Below are positions 1-10,646 of a stretch of 64,000 nt of DNA, in pieces. This DNA comes from Symbiodinium natans (Eukaryota; Sar; Dinophyceae; Suessiales; Symbiodiniaceae). Where the stretch lies: positions 519,501 through 583,500 of the forward strand of contig CAJNDS010000236.1 in the NCBI GenBank assembly GCA_905221605.1, read 5' to 3'. Position numbers and translations under genes: made by a program. The notes beneath the pieces are model-generated. The model was not told where the DNA came from, made no database searches, and saw nothing but the letters and a program-made list of their open reading frames with translations. The first letter of the stretch is position 1. Each line of letters begins with the position of its first letter.

Positions 1-88
1 GAAAGCGCACAGCGTCCCTTGCGCAGAGTGCTGGTTCTTGTGGCCAGAAGCCCTTAAGTGCCTGACAGGCGTCCATGAAGATGCACCT

Positions 89-199
89 TGGCCTCTGGTA
101 CCCTTTTGCACTTTTCTTGGGTTCTGAGTTCCCTTAATACAGTAAATAGCCCCAAAAAAGGGTACCCCTGTTATGATCTGGTTGCTGGGCTAGCAAGGT
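89..199. repeat. Family-E inverted-repeat element
   Basis: TTGGCCTCTGGTACCCTTTT ... AAAAAAGGGTACCCCTGTTA ... GGGCTAGCAAG. Same layout as the element that forms intron 3 of the nested gene. Confidence 0.72.
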
Positions 200-302
200 A
201 CACTTACCCGGGCCACATTTGGCACTTCCGAAGCGGCGTCGACCAATCCTCTACGCTGCTTTACGTGCAGGCCACAGCGGATTGAAGAAAGGAAAGAAAG
301 TT

Positions 303-391
303 CCAGGATGCTCGATTGTACCCTATAATCCCTTAAAAGGCCCTTTATAGGGTTCATTGTGGGGATTTTCAGACCTAAAAGCCCAGCCTGG
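303..391. repeat. Family-A inverted-repeat element
   Basis: CCAGGATG ... CCTTAAAAGGCCCTTTATAG ... GGGGATT ... CCCAGCCTGG: both ends and the central AAAGGCCCTTT palindrome of family A, with some decay at the right end. Confidence 0.75.
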
Positions 392-540
392 TTCAGAGTG
401 TAGAGAATTATCGAAATCGAGTGCACGTCGGGCCAAGAGAAGCCAAAGCCCACGGGCTTTCGGCTGCCCTCTCGGCGAGCGTTCGCTTCCTGATTCTTGT
501 CTCACACGTTGAGAGGGTTTGCGTTTCAAAGCAGTGGGAG
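391..540 (+). CDS. Coding-like exon, unknown
   Basis: Directly after a family-A element the frame stays open for about 50 codons (SVENYRNRVHVGPREAKAHG, LSAALSASVRFLILVSHVER). It then runs into CCCTAAA units. Not recognised. Confidence 0.3.
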
Positions 541-545
541 CTTTT

Positions 546-778
546 GCTCCCTAAACCCTAAACCCCAAACCCCAAACCCCAAACCCTAAACCTGCCTCAA
601 ACTTTTAGGGTTTAGGGTTCCATTCCCAGCCGATTCCCAAAAACCGGATGCAAAGGATTTAGGGTACATCCGGTATGGGTCTCAGTTCCGGGGCTCAATA
701 GGGTTTAGAAAAAAGGGTTTAGGGTTTAGGGCCAGGGTTTAGGGTTTGGGGTTTAGGGTTTAGGGTTTAGGGTGGCGG
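546..778. repeat. Interstitial telomere-type tracts of both orientations
   Basis: CCCTAAA/CCCCAAA units (about 550-595) are followed by TTTAGGG units (602-622 and 716-774). The head-to-head change of orientation within 100 bases is frequent in this window. Confidence 0.9.
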
Positions 779-810
779 GGAAAACCCTTCACTTGGCTTC
801 GCAGGAAATC

Positions 811-884
811 TTTGAGGGCGAAGCTGAGCAGATCTTTATTCTGGGAGGCGCGACTTCAGTGTACTTTGGTCGGCCTCAGCCATA
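811..884 (+). CDS. Coding-like terminal exon, unknown
   Basis: After CGCAG| the frame reads EIFEGEAEQIFILGGATSVY, FGRPQP, stop. A TTTAGGG array lies just upstream. Not recognised. Confidence 0.3.
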
Positions 885-907
885 GAATTTGTGCGTAACG
901 TATTGAG

Positions 908-998
908 ATGTTCCCCCTTATACTAACAGTCCTTAGTAGGGATTGTAGTTGGGGGTTACTAGAATCCCTATTAAGGACTGTTAGTATAACGGGGACAT
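908..998. repeat. Family-B inverted-repeat element
   Basis: ATGTTCCCCCTTATACTAAC, AGTCCTTAGTAGGG ... CCCTATTAAGGACTGTTAGT, ATAACGGGGACAT: about 35-bp arms. Confidence 0.85.
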
Positions 999-1032
999 AT
1001 AACGAGCACACATAAAGAGAATCGAAGGGTAG

Positions 1033-1135
1033 ATACACACACACACATGTATGTGCAGACACACACACACACATGTATGCGTAGACACACACACATATAT
1101 ATATATATATGCATATATATATATATATGTACATG
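1033..1135. repeat. CA and TA microsatellite
   Basis: Alternating ACACAC and ATATAT blocks. Similar TA/TG patches lie at 2195-2220, 2430-2565, 11335-11385, 15430-15550, 26585-26620, 27770-27815, 34145-34265 and 35640-35680. Confidence 0.9.
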
Positions 1136-1705
1136 CAACAGTATAGCAATGCTATTTCGGTGCCCATGGGGCAACAGCTCTCGACGCGTGCTCTTCGTGG
1201 AGGTCGAAGCCGAAGCCCTAAGCCATTGAGCATGAAGTCCGACAGCCTTGTAAAGCACCAGATGCAGAGAGCCCAATACCCCTTAATCAGGAATATTCCT
1301 CAGCCTTAAACTCTCTAGGGATCCAGAATATGATTGAAGGCATATGTTTTTTGCTTAGGGGTAAATGGGGCTCTTTGGGGATGTAGCAGATGCAGGCGAA
1401 GATCTTGGGGAGATGCCCGAGGAGCTTTAGCCATCGGTGCACGTCCGAGATGTGCTGCTGCCTTCGGGCGTCCGCGCAATTCCCACATTATTCCCTCAGC
1501 TCGCCGTGCTTAGAGGAGTCAAGAAGTCAAAGGCTTCACGAAAGTTTTACACTCAGCTCCGGGAAGTGTGTTCACTGGTTGATTCTGGACCTCGCCTTCA
1601 GCGTTGTCATTGTCAGACTTGCCATCAAGAGCAGGCTTGATTTTGAGCATGCCCTCAAAGCAGGGTAGAGGGCAGAACCATCTCGTCTGGGTTGGGCTCA
1701 CTTAG

Positions 1706-1797
1706 CCGCCCTGGCGCGTAAGGTCCTTGACAGGGAGGTGCTGGCAGGCTCCAGACGCCTGGAGATGACATCTGCTCCAGCACACTGCATTGCTTGA
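1706..1797 (+). CDS. Coding-like terminal exon, unknown
   Basis: After CTTAG| the frame reads ALARKVLDREVLAGSRRLEM and TSAPAHCIA before TGA at 1795-1797. Helical, charged composition; not recognised. Confidence 0.3.
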
Positions 1798-2304
1798 GAA
1801 GAAAGAGAGGGAGCGGAGGTCAGGATGTGCTTGGGCAGCCTCTCCACGCAGCAGCTTGGGACAAAGGGTTCATTTGGAGGTCCAGAAGGCCGCCCCTGAA
1901 GCCTCCTCAGGCCCCGCAGGTCCCAAAAACAGAACGTCCACAGGGTAATTTCAGTGCTACAGTTACGTCGTATTTGTATATAAAGCAATATGTGAAAACG
2001 AATACATAGACATAATATCGACCAGATCCCTCCAGTTTTTTGACGTTTTAGATGAGGCCAAAATGCCGCGAGGGGGTGACCCAAAGAAAGTCCGAGAGCT
2101 CTGGAGCGGCCCAGAGATTTCCCCCCACCCAGCACTGTGAAACTACATGATACGATCTGATGTCTTAAAGACACTAATCATATTTCCTGGGTTCTATATA
2201 TATATATATGTATATGTACAACATCTACTTTCCTTCTACTTTCCTTCTACTTTATTCTGAATGGACCTGTTATCATATTCATTCAAACTGTTTTACCAAA
2301 ACGT

Positions 2305-2425
2305 ATCCTCCCAGGCCGGCGGGATGCAGGCGCCGAGTTTGGCGCCGGGCCCAGCGCAGAGCGCGCAGGTTCCTCTGAATTCCGAGGAGGCCCCCGTGAC
2401 ACCGTGGCACGAGGTGGTGCATCTC
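2305..2425 (+). CDS. Coding-like exon, Pro/Ala-rich
   Basis: The frame reads GGMQAPSLAPGPAQSAQVPL then NSEEAPVTPWHEVVHL before a TA microsatellite. High GC at third codon positions compared with the flanking AT-rich DNA. Not recognised. Confidence 0.35.
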
Positions 2426-2673
2426 ATATATGCACATATATATATATATATATATAGATATATGTATTTCTATGTGGTCTCAAGCATGTTGCAGGTACTG
2501 TGTGTTTTTCTATGTTATACTTGTATATATATATATACATATATCTATATGTATATTTTGTGTTTCTTGCATGCTTTCTTACGGATACTATGTATGAGAT
2601 ATCAAATATCATTGTATCATATCGACTCGGTTTGGGGCTTCGATTCTCTGCATTCGGGAGGAGTGCTTACTAG

Positions 2674-2787
2674 TTGGAGGCGCGGCTGGATGTGTTCAAT
2701 GGCGGCGTGCTTCGTGCCGCAAAGTCTGTGAAAACGTCTTGGGAGGGTTGCCTGTTGCTGCGCCAGTCTAGAGAAAGCTCTCTGCCC
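2674..2787 (+). CDS. Coding-like exon ending at a telomere tract
   Basis: The frame reads LEARLDVFNGGVLRAAKSVK, TSWEGCLLLRQSRESSLP and stops in the first CCCTAA unit of a telomere tract. Helical pattern. Not recognised. Confidence 0.38.
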
Positions 2788-2999
2788 TAAACCCTAAACC
2801 CTAAACCCTAAACCCCAAGCTTCTGGGCAGAGCTTGAAGGCTTCAGAAGTCGAGGTCGTGGTCGCTAAAGCCAAAGCCCAACCTGTTCGCAGGTGGCTGC
2901 TGTGCATCCCGGAGCGCTCTATCAGACCCTTCATTCCCGTAGAGTGCGCTTCTGTGAGGGTGTGTAGGGTTTAGGGTTTAGGGTTTAGGGTTTATATAG

Positions 3000-3145
3000 G
3001 GTTCTTAAGGGCGAGTGGTTCCACGGGGGCATGTAACCCAAGATTCCCGAATACTCCCTGCTACTCCCTAAAACTCCGTAAGCTTCCCCAAGCTTCCCTA
3101 GGTACCTACCTACCCCCCGATGAACCCCCCTCCCTTAAGAACCCG
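3000..3145. repeat. Family-G element
   Basis: GGGTTCTTAAGGG ... TCCCTTAAGAACCC ends; the inner ACCTACCCCCCGATGAACCC motif is shared with the copy at about 50097. It follows a TTTAGGG tract. Confidence 0.65.
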
Positions 3146-3665
3146 ATAATGCTCGTTTGCATCATGGGAGTTCAGGCTTCGGCACTGTCTGGCGAGCCTG
3201 CAAGGCAAGAACAGCCGAGCGCATGCTAAAGTACTCCTTTGCCCAAAAAAAGCCGCTCAGGAACGACTACATGACACTCTGGAACGACAGCAACGACCCC
3301 GTCTCGGCTGTGCTGCGCCCCGGCGAGACCACACGAGCAAGACATAAGCCAAGTGGGATTTTGAGAAGAAGCTCGGGTGCCAGTTCCATCCTAGCTTGCT
3401 GCCCGCAATGTAGGTGTAGGGACATGGCACAGACTGCAGTTTTTCCAGACGTTCGGACTACAGAGTGCAAGCAGCCTGCTGACGACAAACCATCCTCACT
3501 AGCAGGGGTCGGCAAGGGATAGGAATTCCGATCATTCCCATTCAGCTTCCCATCTTTGCTGGCGTCGAACTGCACTGCATAAGTTCAACTCCCGAAGTCT
3601 GTTCGAAGGCGCGTGGTCACACCTGATCGCTTCGAGCTCAAGGTGCGCGGATGTAGCCGTACTTA

Positions 3666-3757
3666 CCAGGATGGGCTATTCTACCCCATAATCCCTCGAA
3701 AGGCCCTTTCGAGGGTTCATTATGGTGATTATAATAAGGCCTAATCGCCCATCCTGG
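3666..3757. repeat. Family-A inverted-repeat element
   Basis: Full copy: CCAGGATGGGCTATT at left, GCCCATCCTGG at right, central GAAAGGCCCTTTC. Flanked by GTACTTA / TAAGGC. Confidence 0.88.
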
Positions 3758-3892
3758 TAAGGCGACCAAAGGAAAGTTGTCATGCCTCGGTTCGGTCAGT
3801 AGCAATGCATGTAGCATTGGCGCTCTGTCAGCAGAACCCTAAGTAGGCGCGCGCGAAGTGGTGTGTCGAACATCCTGTTCTTTTTTCTTTGG

Positions 3893-3988
3893 TTTGGGTT
3901 TACGAAAACAAGGGACCCCGAATCTTACCCCCAAATAGATTCCCTTACAAGGACCCCAATATAAGGTACCCCGAATTTCGGAAACCCC
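3893..3988. repeat. Family-D inverted-repeat element
   Basis: GGGTTTACGAAAACAAGGGA ... AAGGTACCCCGAATTTCGGA, AACCCC. The inner halves repeat GGACCCC. Confidence 0.78.
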
Positions 3989-4085
3989 TCCGTGACCCCG
4001 AAGTCCTGGAATGCTGTCCGTAGGTGTCCCAGCTCGATTCCTTGGGCGGCGGCAGTGATGGCTGGGTTATCTTCAGGAGCTTGGG

Positions 4086-4172
4086 GTTTTCCCCCTTAGA
4101 TGAGTGCAGCTCCTTAGTAAGGGTTATAGTATCCCCCCTATTAAGGACTGTTAGCCTAAGGGGGAACATCCC
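4086..4172. repeat. Family-B inverted-repeat element
   Basis: TTTTCCCCCTTAGATGAG ... TATTAAGGACTGTTAGCC, TAAGGGGGAACATCCC. The left arm is decayed. Confidence 0.75.
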
Positions 4173-4779
4173 AATCAGGGGCTCATGTTAACCACTCTTG
4201 CAAAGGGGGGGGGGGGGGGGGGGTTCGGGGAGGAGTTCAATTAGAGCCTGTAAAAACGAAAAGCAGCCTGCACCTGCAAGTCGGCGGTCGTGAAGCAATG
4301 TGAACACAGGGTTGCTATGGCTGGCAATTTGTTGGTAAGTGTTTCTTATACTCTTTTCTGAGTATTGGCGAGTGTATACAGATGGGTTGTATTTTGGGAT
4401 ACTCGTAGTAGGAACCGCACCGAGCTCCTCTTGTTAAAGCCACCTAGACGCGATGCGGAAGCTTCGTTCCGGACTCTTCTGTCCCCTAGCCCCGAACAAG
4501 AATTCTCTGACAGCAGAAAGCAGGCCACAGAGAGATTCTCAACACATTGCAGGCGCGTTTGGAACTCACCCAAGCTAGCTTACACATACAGCATCACAAC
4601 TGACCTTGACTCGCCTGCTACGCTCCCTCAAGGCAACTAAGCAGCCCTGCAGCAGGAGTGGCTTCACGGTACACGACATCCCCGACCAGCCTCACCGCAA
4701 ACGCGCTGACCTGAGCTGAGAATAAGAATAATAATATTAATAAATGATAATAATAAAAAATATAGTGATTATTATTAAT

Positions 4780-5310
4780 CTGGGATTCTTGGGGCATCGC
4801 AAAAGCCTCGGAGCCAGAGCACCTAAGATTGCACAGCCCCCAATCCTTGAAAGGGGGTCTGCGCGCGACCCCAGATGAGAATGATCTCAAATGTGGCTCG
4901 AGTTGCATGCCCGCCGAACTGCACCCCCGAAGAGTTGCAGCAAGAAGAGCCCAGGTCTGCAGCTCCACAATGTCAGGGATGTGAAGGTCCTCGACTATGA
5001 TGAGTCGAAGTTCGAGAAGCTCGGCTTTTTCTGGCCCCAAAGCCCCAAGCCTGAAAACATGACCTGTGTGGAACCGAGACTTCCGAGTGGGTCCATCGGC
5101 ATCTGCAGTCACAGTTAACATGTGGAAGGTTCCAGAATCCAACGGAATGTTTCCTTGCGCCAAAACATCCTGGATTCCCGACAGAGCTGTGCTGGACAGC
5201 GGGAATCCCGCGGCCACCAATCGGCATAGATCGAGGCTGCTAAAAACAAGGCATCCGGCAGACCCAAAGCATCCGTAGATGTTGCCACGTTGCCTCAGGC
5301 GCCGTGCCAA
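4780..5310 (-). CDS. Long open frame on the minus strand, unknown
   Basis: About 175 coding-like codons within a 230-codon open frame. It includes SALSGIQDVLAQGNIPLDSG, KAELLELRLIIVEDLHIPDI and VELQTWALLAATLRG. The 3' part (4618-4780) runs into AT-rich DNA and is probably not coding. Not recognised. Confidence 0.4.
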
Positions 5311-5777
5311 CCTGATGCCCCTTGCCTGCCACTTTCATGGACACGTGAAGAAATTCCGAAATTCCGAAATCTACGAGAAGTGCCTCGATGCAGTGTCCTA
5401 GTTGTGTCGTTTTGTCGAGCGTTTGCTGGGGCGATCGGTTCCACCTCCTTCGGTGTTTGCCGTTCTTGGGGGAGAAGACCAAACCCATGTAACCTGTCGC
5501 TATGAATTGTTCAGAAGAGCAAGGTGCAAGCGTGGCCGTGCGTAGCCAGATTCTGAGGAGAGCAATGCCCAAGTTCTATCTTGAAACGTCAAAAGATGTC
5601 GGAAGCAGCCTGTGGTAGTTCACAGTATCCTAAAGTGTCCTGGGCCTTTGTCAAGGAACTTGCATTCAGTTGCCAGAAAAGGGTCAGATGTTCAATCAGA
5701 TAGAATCATATCATTCCAGTAGAGTTATCAGAGACGAAGAGTTCCTCAGCAAGGCACCCAGTATCCCCAGACGTTGG

Positions 5778-5840
5778 CATGTTCCCCCTTATACTAGCAG
5801 TCCTTCATAGGGGTTCCACTAGGGGGGGGGGGGGGGGGGG
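5778..5840. repeat. Family-B left arm followed by poly-G
   Basis: ATGTTCCCCCTTATACTAGC and AGTCCTTCATAGGGGTTCC, then a 20-base G run and a telomere array in place of the right arm. Confidence 0.65.
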
Positions 5841-5845
5841 CTACT

Positions 5846-6012
5846 ACCCCAAACCCCAAACCCCAAAACCCCAAACCCCAAACCCCAAACCCTAAACCCT
5901 AAACCCTAAACCCTAAACCCTAAACCCTAAACCCTAAACCCTAAACCTAAACCCTAAACCCTAAACCCCAAACCCCAAACCCTAAACCCTAAACCCTAAA
6001 CCCTAACCCTAA
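5846..6012. repeat. Long CCCTAAA/CCCCAAA array
   Basis: About 23 units, with CCCCAAA variants grouped at the left and again near 5970, directly after poly-G in a broken family-B element. Confidence 0.92.
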
Positions 6013-6210
6013 GTGCCAGCTCAGAGACTGCGTGAGGCTTGGCATTCTCAAGCGCTGCTCCTGGGTGCTGCGGCTCGGCTCTGCTATTTCGGGGGGCGCC
6101 CAAGAAGGGAGCAACAGGTTTTTCTTGGTAAGCTGGGTTTAGGGTTTAGGGTTTAGGGGTTCCCTATATCATTGTTTAAAACACAGGTTATACAGGGGGA
6201 TGTTCTGCAG

Positions 6211-6307
6211 AAGCCCGCGTCCGCAAGCTGACAGAAGCCTTGGGCAGGATGGGTGCCTTCCAGCTCGAATTGGACCTGAAGAAGAACCAGGCCACCGAGA
6301 TCTCCCA
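6211..6307 (+). CDS. Coding-like exon, coiled-coil type
   Basis: After TTCTGCAG| the frame reads ARVRKLTEALGRMGAFQLEL and DLKKNQATEIS with heptad-like spacing of Leu. A TA/TTTA and poly-G low-complexity tract follows. Not recognised. Confidence 0.4.
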
Positions 6308-6334
6308 ATGGTCTCTGTTCCTTTTATATCTCCG

Positions 6335-6377
6335 TACATATATATATATATATATATTTATTTATTTATTTATTATT

Positions 6378-6409
<32 letters not shown>

Positions 6410-6499
6410 GGGTGGGGGGGGGGTGTTTTACTGTAGCTTCTGTAATTACTACTGAAACGGCAGCCCCTAGGAACCCTGTAGACTAAGACCGGGAATCCC

Positions 6500-6562
<63 letters not shown>

Positions 6563-6570
6563 GCGCTAAT
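6335..6570. repeat. Low-complexity block: TA, TTTA, T, G and AC runs
   Basis: TA at about 6338-6356, TTTA, poly-T, 35 bases of G-rich run, then (AC) from 6502 to about 6560. Confidence 0.92.
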
Positions 6571-6579
6571 TCACCTATA

Positions 6580-6721
6580 CCCGACCTCTACCCCCTAACC
6601 CTAAACCCTCTACCCCGTAAGTCCTCAACCCTAAACCCCCTAACCCTAAACCCCAAACACCAAAAGAGTCCCCCCAACTTCATTCCCCTAAACCCTAAAC
6701 CCTAAACCCTAAACCCTAAAC
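6580..6721. repeat. Degenerate then regular CCCTAAA array
   Basis: Follows a 60-base AC microsatellite (about 6502-6560). Irregular units to 6690, regular units to 6718, then the possible acceptor CCAG. Confidence 0.85.
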
Positions 6722-6800
6722 CAGGTGGTCTGCGGACCCAGGGCCGCCCTTCTCAAGCCCTTTTGGGAGACGCCCCTTTGGCCAGGGCAAAGCCACAGTG
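6722..6800 (+). CDS. Coding-like exon between converging telomere tracts
   Basis: Begins after CTAAACCAG| and reads VVCGPRAALLKPFWETPLWP then GQSHSG before a TTTAGGG tract. CCCTAAA on its left and TTTAGGG on its right suggest two telomere-type introns flanking one exon. Not recognised. Confidence 0.38.
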
Positions 6801-6849
6801 GGTTTAGGGTTTAGGGTTTGGGGTTTGAGGTTTAGGGTTTAGTACTTAA

Positions 6850-8650
6850 AAGGGTTTAGGGCTTGCGCTGATGGAGCCTCTGCCCGTGAGTTGTTTCCAG
6901 GCATGCTTCGGGCCTTTAGCTGGAGGGTTAACAGTGACCATGAACCTGCACAATCTGCCGCAATCATGCTCACGTCATGGTAGCTGTACTTGAAGCCCAA
7001 GAGGTAATGTAGGGGCCTATAAGTGGGTTTCGCTAGCTAGAAATTACACCTGGGTTATGAGTAGAGCCTGCCCGCAATCATGCAACATGCAAAAGGACTG
7101 TGGCATTGGTGAAGACGACTGAGGCGAGCATGTGGAAGCTTGGCTTTGGCATTTGCTTTAATGGGGGGGGGGAGGGGGAGGGGGAGGGGAGGGGGGGGGG
7201 GGGGGGCGTAAGGAATCCATTAGGTTTTTAGGGTCAGTTTTCTGCAAAAAACAGACGGGGGGTGGGGGTGGCTCCTTGCGGCTAAGATTGAAAGGGTCTC
7301 ACTTTGTCCGCACAAAAGTCGCCGAGTCGAAACCCTAAACACCTGCCAGCACATGACTTGTGCAAAGGATCTTCAATCCGCACCCCTCGAGGGCGCTGGT
7401 TACCGCCTAGTGCCCTGACTGAGTTTGTCAGTCCATGAACCTTGGCCATAGGCTGTAGCATCATGGGTGCCAACTGTGTTCCGACTGAGTCTGGTCGTAG
7501 AATGTGCCTCGCCTTGTGCCAGGTGAACGCAGATACTGGGTTCAAGACACGCTCCTGTAACAGTTATGAGACGACCCTGGACATAAGCAGCGCCCGGTTT
7601 CAGCAAGAACGAGCAACACTTCCCTCCCTCCCATACACACCACACATTTTTGTACAGGAATTAATAAATGGATAAGAAACTAAAGATGCACATAAGTTAT
7701 ATTATTATTATTGTTATTATTATTATGATTATGATTATTATTATTAATATTACTATTATTGTTGTTTTTATATACATGTATGTATGTGTACGTGAATGTG
7801 AATGTGTATGTGAATGCGTATGTGTATGTGTACGTGTATGTGTCCTACACAACCTCCCCCCCTCCTCTCCCCCCCTCTCCCCCTTCCCCTCCTCCACGTC
7901 GGCTCCCAGGCGACCGTGGAGTCGACCAGCAGCGCTCGAACCCTGCGAGTCGCTGGAGGGAAGCTCTTTGTAAAGGCTTGGATCGGGTCGAGGCTAGGGT
8001 TGATAGGGTTCAGGTGTTAAGGGCGGAGGTTTTTGTTCCAGGGGGCTTAGGGACCCGAGGCTCGCCAGAGCGCCCTCCGCACTTTTGCCGGCGCGTTTTG
8101 AGAGAGGTCTGAGGTTGGCTCTCGGGCCTCTCCAGGCCGGAGTTCTGGGGAGTGCAGGGTGTTCCCAGTGAGGGCTCGCTGTGTATTGCAGGGAGCCACA
8201 GGGGGGGGCCATAGGGATCCGAATGGGCAATGGCCCTCAAGGCACCTCTCCACCCGAAGACCCTCCACTCCCACGATGCTTTCTTTGCCGGTGGGCTTTG
8301 CAAGGCAAAGACCTACCGGCCCCCTGTACAGCAGGCTTTTTTGTGGCGACTTGCCTAGCATACAGATCCCGAGGAGTTGCGCATCTGTTGAACACTGGTC
8401 AGTGGTCCATCCAGCTACGGTTTCAAAGCTTTTGTTGCAAGGAAGTCCTTTTGCTCGACAGCTGCCGCTTTAATCTGGCAAGCGTCGGGGGGCATCCTCG
8501 CGGATCGCTGGATCGTCAAGTCAGGGCCCCTACTCTCGCAGGAATGGCGAATGCCAACGGCGCTAAGACTCGTCTTGCATGGAGGGGCATCTCAACTGTA
8601 GGGAGCCGAATGTCGTGCACCGAAGCCACTGACCGGGATATCCTCTAGCC
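6850..8650. other. No assignable gene
   Basis: Holds poly-G/GA-rich DNA (7165-7206), ATT and TG microsatellites (7700-7840), a CT-rich run (7855-7895) and a GC-rich part (7900-8640) open in several frames on both strands. No frame shows a recognisable domain. Confidence 0.6.
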
Positions 8651-8652
8651 CA

Positions 8653-9250
8653 TTAAGGCCCTCTACTTTTGAACACGGTGCTGTTTCTTTTTTGGCTCCT
8701 TATTTTTCCAAAAAATGGCTTCCCGATCCAGTCTGTGGGGCACAGTGCACAGTGCGGGCACACCCAAGATGGCCATCGCACCATGCCCTGTCCAGTTTCT
8801 GAGCTGCACGATCTTGTCCTTTGAAAGCAAGATGCCCATTTTCTGCCATGGCTTAAAATGGAGCCGTGGCCGGCGTCACACCGTCGCCTGCTTAGCTCGT
8901 GCTGACCGCAGCGCCCTTCTTTTCGAAACCGCTGGGACCTTTCCCCGGGTTTTTCTGCAGCCAGTGCGGCCTTTTGAAGGTCCGTCCATCCGCCACGCTG
9001 CAAGGAGGGTGCTTCCGTCCATTCTCGGTGATTTTGGAGTTTGGCCATTTGACGCAAGAAAGCTGGGACGATCCGGAAGGTACCTGAAGCAGTTTCGCTG
9101 GTATTTTGTCCTACAAGGACTGGAGGGATGGAGGGAGGAAGAGAGAGAGATAGAAGCACCTGGGGGCCCTGGACGTGGAGGGGACCTTGCGGGACACTCA
9201 CAGGGATCAAAGACCAGACTTGGGGGCCCTGGTGCGGACCTGAGGGCCTG
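8653..9250. other. GC-rich region open on both strands, gene uncertain
   Basis: The minus strand has a frame reading NGRKHPPCSVADGRTFKRPH, WLQKNPGKGPSGFEKKGAAV, STS, stop, and another reading MAENGHLAFKGQDRAAQKLD. The + strand is open from 8715 to 9251. A minus-strand gene is more likely, but I cannot name it. Confidence 0.35.
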
Positions 9251-9379
9251 AACACGAAGGTGACTGCCGAGGGGAACTCGTACAGGATTAATGCATGTCT
9301 GCTCCCCTTCTCACCTGCACCGAACCAAGTAGCGAGCGGTCGTGGCCGGGGTTCCCCCACAGAGGGGGCCTCTTCGCTG

Positions 9380-9455
9380 AGCAGCAGAAGCAGAAGAAGA
9401 AGCAGGAGGAGAAGAAGAAGAAGAAGAAGCAGCGAGAGAGAGAGAGAGAGCGAGC
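9380..9455. repeat. Purine tract GAA/CAG then GA
   Basis: AGAAGCAGAAGAAGAAGCAG ... AGAGAGAGAGAG. GA tracts also at 17528-17560, 24390-24416, 41975-42022 and 51925-52028. Confidence 0.92.
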
Positions 9456-9511
9456 AGCCCTTATTGCTTTTACAAACCAAACCCCGCACCCTCCCGCAAA
9501 GCGATTTTTGT

Positions 9512-9607
9512 GTTCACCGATCTCGTTGAGGTGGATGGCATCCTGGATGGCCTTCGTGCAAAGGGGCGATCCGAACACGGCCGCTACTTGACAGATCTTG
9601 GAGTCGA
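9512..9607 (-). CDS. Coding-like exon on the minus strand
   Basis: Reads VDSKICQVAAVFGSPLCTKA and IQDAIHLNEIGEH on the minus strand, with a coding-like codon pattern. Not recognised. Confidence 0.4.
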
Positions 9608-9711
9608 CGGAGCTTGCTGTTGCAGTGAAAAATCATGTTTTAGGGTGTAGGGTTTAGGGCCGTTTAGGGTTTAGGGTTTAGGGTCTAGAGACCCCCCAAC
9701 AAAGCCTCACC

Positions 9712-9795
9712 CTAGTGAAGGAGATGCAGGGGAAGTGGCAGCAGCCCGGCCCTCAGCTTCGGCGAGCCGTTTCTTACCTGCACTCCCATTCCCAA
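9712..9795 (+). CDS. Coding-like exon next to a hairpin element
   Basis: Reads VKEMQGKWQQPGPQLRRAVS then YLHSHS and runs into the near-perfect hairpin at 9790-9899, which could be its intron. Not recognised. Confidence 0.35.
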
Positions 9796-9899
9796 AGGAT
9801 CCATGTACCTATATAGTATTTACTTGGGCCTCAAAGGGGTTCCTATATAGTAGCTTTAGGGCCCAAGAATATACTATATAGGTACATGGATCCTTTGGG
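9790..9899. repeat. Near-perfect hairpin element (family H)
   Basis: CCCAAAGGATCCATGTACCT, ATATAGTATTTACTTGGGCC pairs with GGGCCCAAGAATATACTATA, TAGGTACATGGATCCTTTGGG with only two or three mismatches over 40 bases. Confidence 0.9.
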
Positions 9900-9959
9900 A
9901 TTTTGGAGGTTTGCAAAGCTTCTGCTGGTGGAGAATAGGGTTTACATTCCATTGTCGTG

Positions 9960-10181
9960 GAGACTCTGACTGCGTCTTGCCTGACACCTCCACAGCATTT
10001 TGCAAAGGATGTGAGCAGAGAAGGTGGTTGTGACGATGATCTCCTGTCCAACCGTGAAGTTGAAGACCCGCATACCAACCTTGAGGGTTTCGTGGGGTGC
10101 TGGGCCTGTGACGTCCAGGTTCGGCCCAACTTCCGTCGTTATGCGCTGGGACTGCTTGCTTGCATTTAGATCTCCAGCCAC
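9960..10181 (-). CDS. Coding-like exon on the minus strand
   Basis: Open frame reads MAGDLNASKQSQRITTEVGP, NLDVTGPAPHETLKVGMRVF and NFTVGQEIIVTTTFSAHILC, with beta-strand-like alternation. Not recognised. Confidence 0.42.
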
Positions 10182-10250
10182 ATCATATCGTCTGAAACAT
10201 GTCTATATGTTTTGCTTTAATGATGGCTGTGTATGTTTAGGGCTCAAGCA

Positions 10251-10356
10251 GACAAACTCGACGAGGACGGTTTCGAGGGCTGGGTCGAGGACCCAAAGTT
10301 CCTTGAGTCTCGCCAGGGGCTGCTGGCCCGGGATCCCTGCTGCAGCATTGCTTAGG
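10251..10356 (+). CDS. Coding-like terminal exon
   Basis: After CAAGCAG| the frame reads DKLDEDGFEGWVEDPKFLES, RQGLLARDPCCSIA, stop. Acidic and aromatic; clear coding composition. Not recognised. Confidence 0.45.
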
Positions 10357-10373
10357 GGCTGGGAAGTTAACCT

Positions 10374-10646
10374 TTAACCGTTCTGGTTATAATAATGATT
10401 ATACAGTATCATCCTACTGCAAAAAAAATAAAAGGTCATCCTTTTTTGGGCTAGGGTATTCAGCCCCTGAGATTGTGTTCCTTGCAGTTTTAGATGTTGA
10501 GTTGCAGGTTTCGAATTTTGGTTTTCGAACTTCCACATCTCTTCGCACCAACTGAGAATTGAGTCGTTCAGAATGGATGCTGCCTGGCCCCAACGTTGTA
10601 ACGTTGACCAGCAGCTCTTTGCATACCAGGTGTTGAGATCAGGCAT
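10374..10646 (-). CDS. Open frame on the minus strand, unknown
   Basis: Ninety codons on the minus strand, with DLNTWYAKSCWSTLQRWGQA and ASILNDSILSWCEEMWKFEN. The helix pattern is faintly like PPR repeats but lacks their defining residues. Not recognised. Confidence 0.35.
   Translation of the reverse strand: MPDLNTWYAKSCWSTLQRWGQAASILNDSILSWCEEMWKFENQNSKPATQHLKLQGTQSQGLNTLAQKRMTFYFFCSRMILYNHYYNQNG

Noticed and set aside
3157-3522. GFGTVW in an open frame suggested a protein-kinase glycine loop
   Set aside because: No Val-Ala-x-Lys motif or later kinase motifs follow in any frame; a six-residue match is not enough.
5846-6012. Telomere-type arrays as true chromosome ends
   Set aside because: Arrays of both orientations occur throughout the window with genes on both sides, so they are interstitial.
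8653-9489. A 278-codon minus-strand frame starting with poly-Leu
   Set aside because: Its N-terminus is the translation of a GAA/CAG/GA microsatellite and two other frames are open over the same stretch, so it was not called as one gene.
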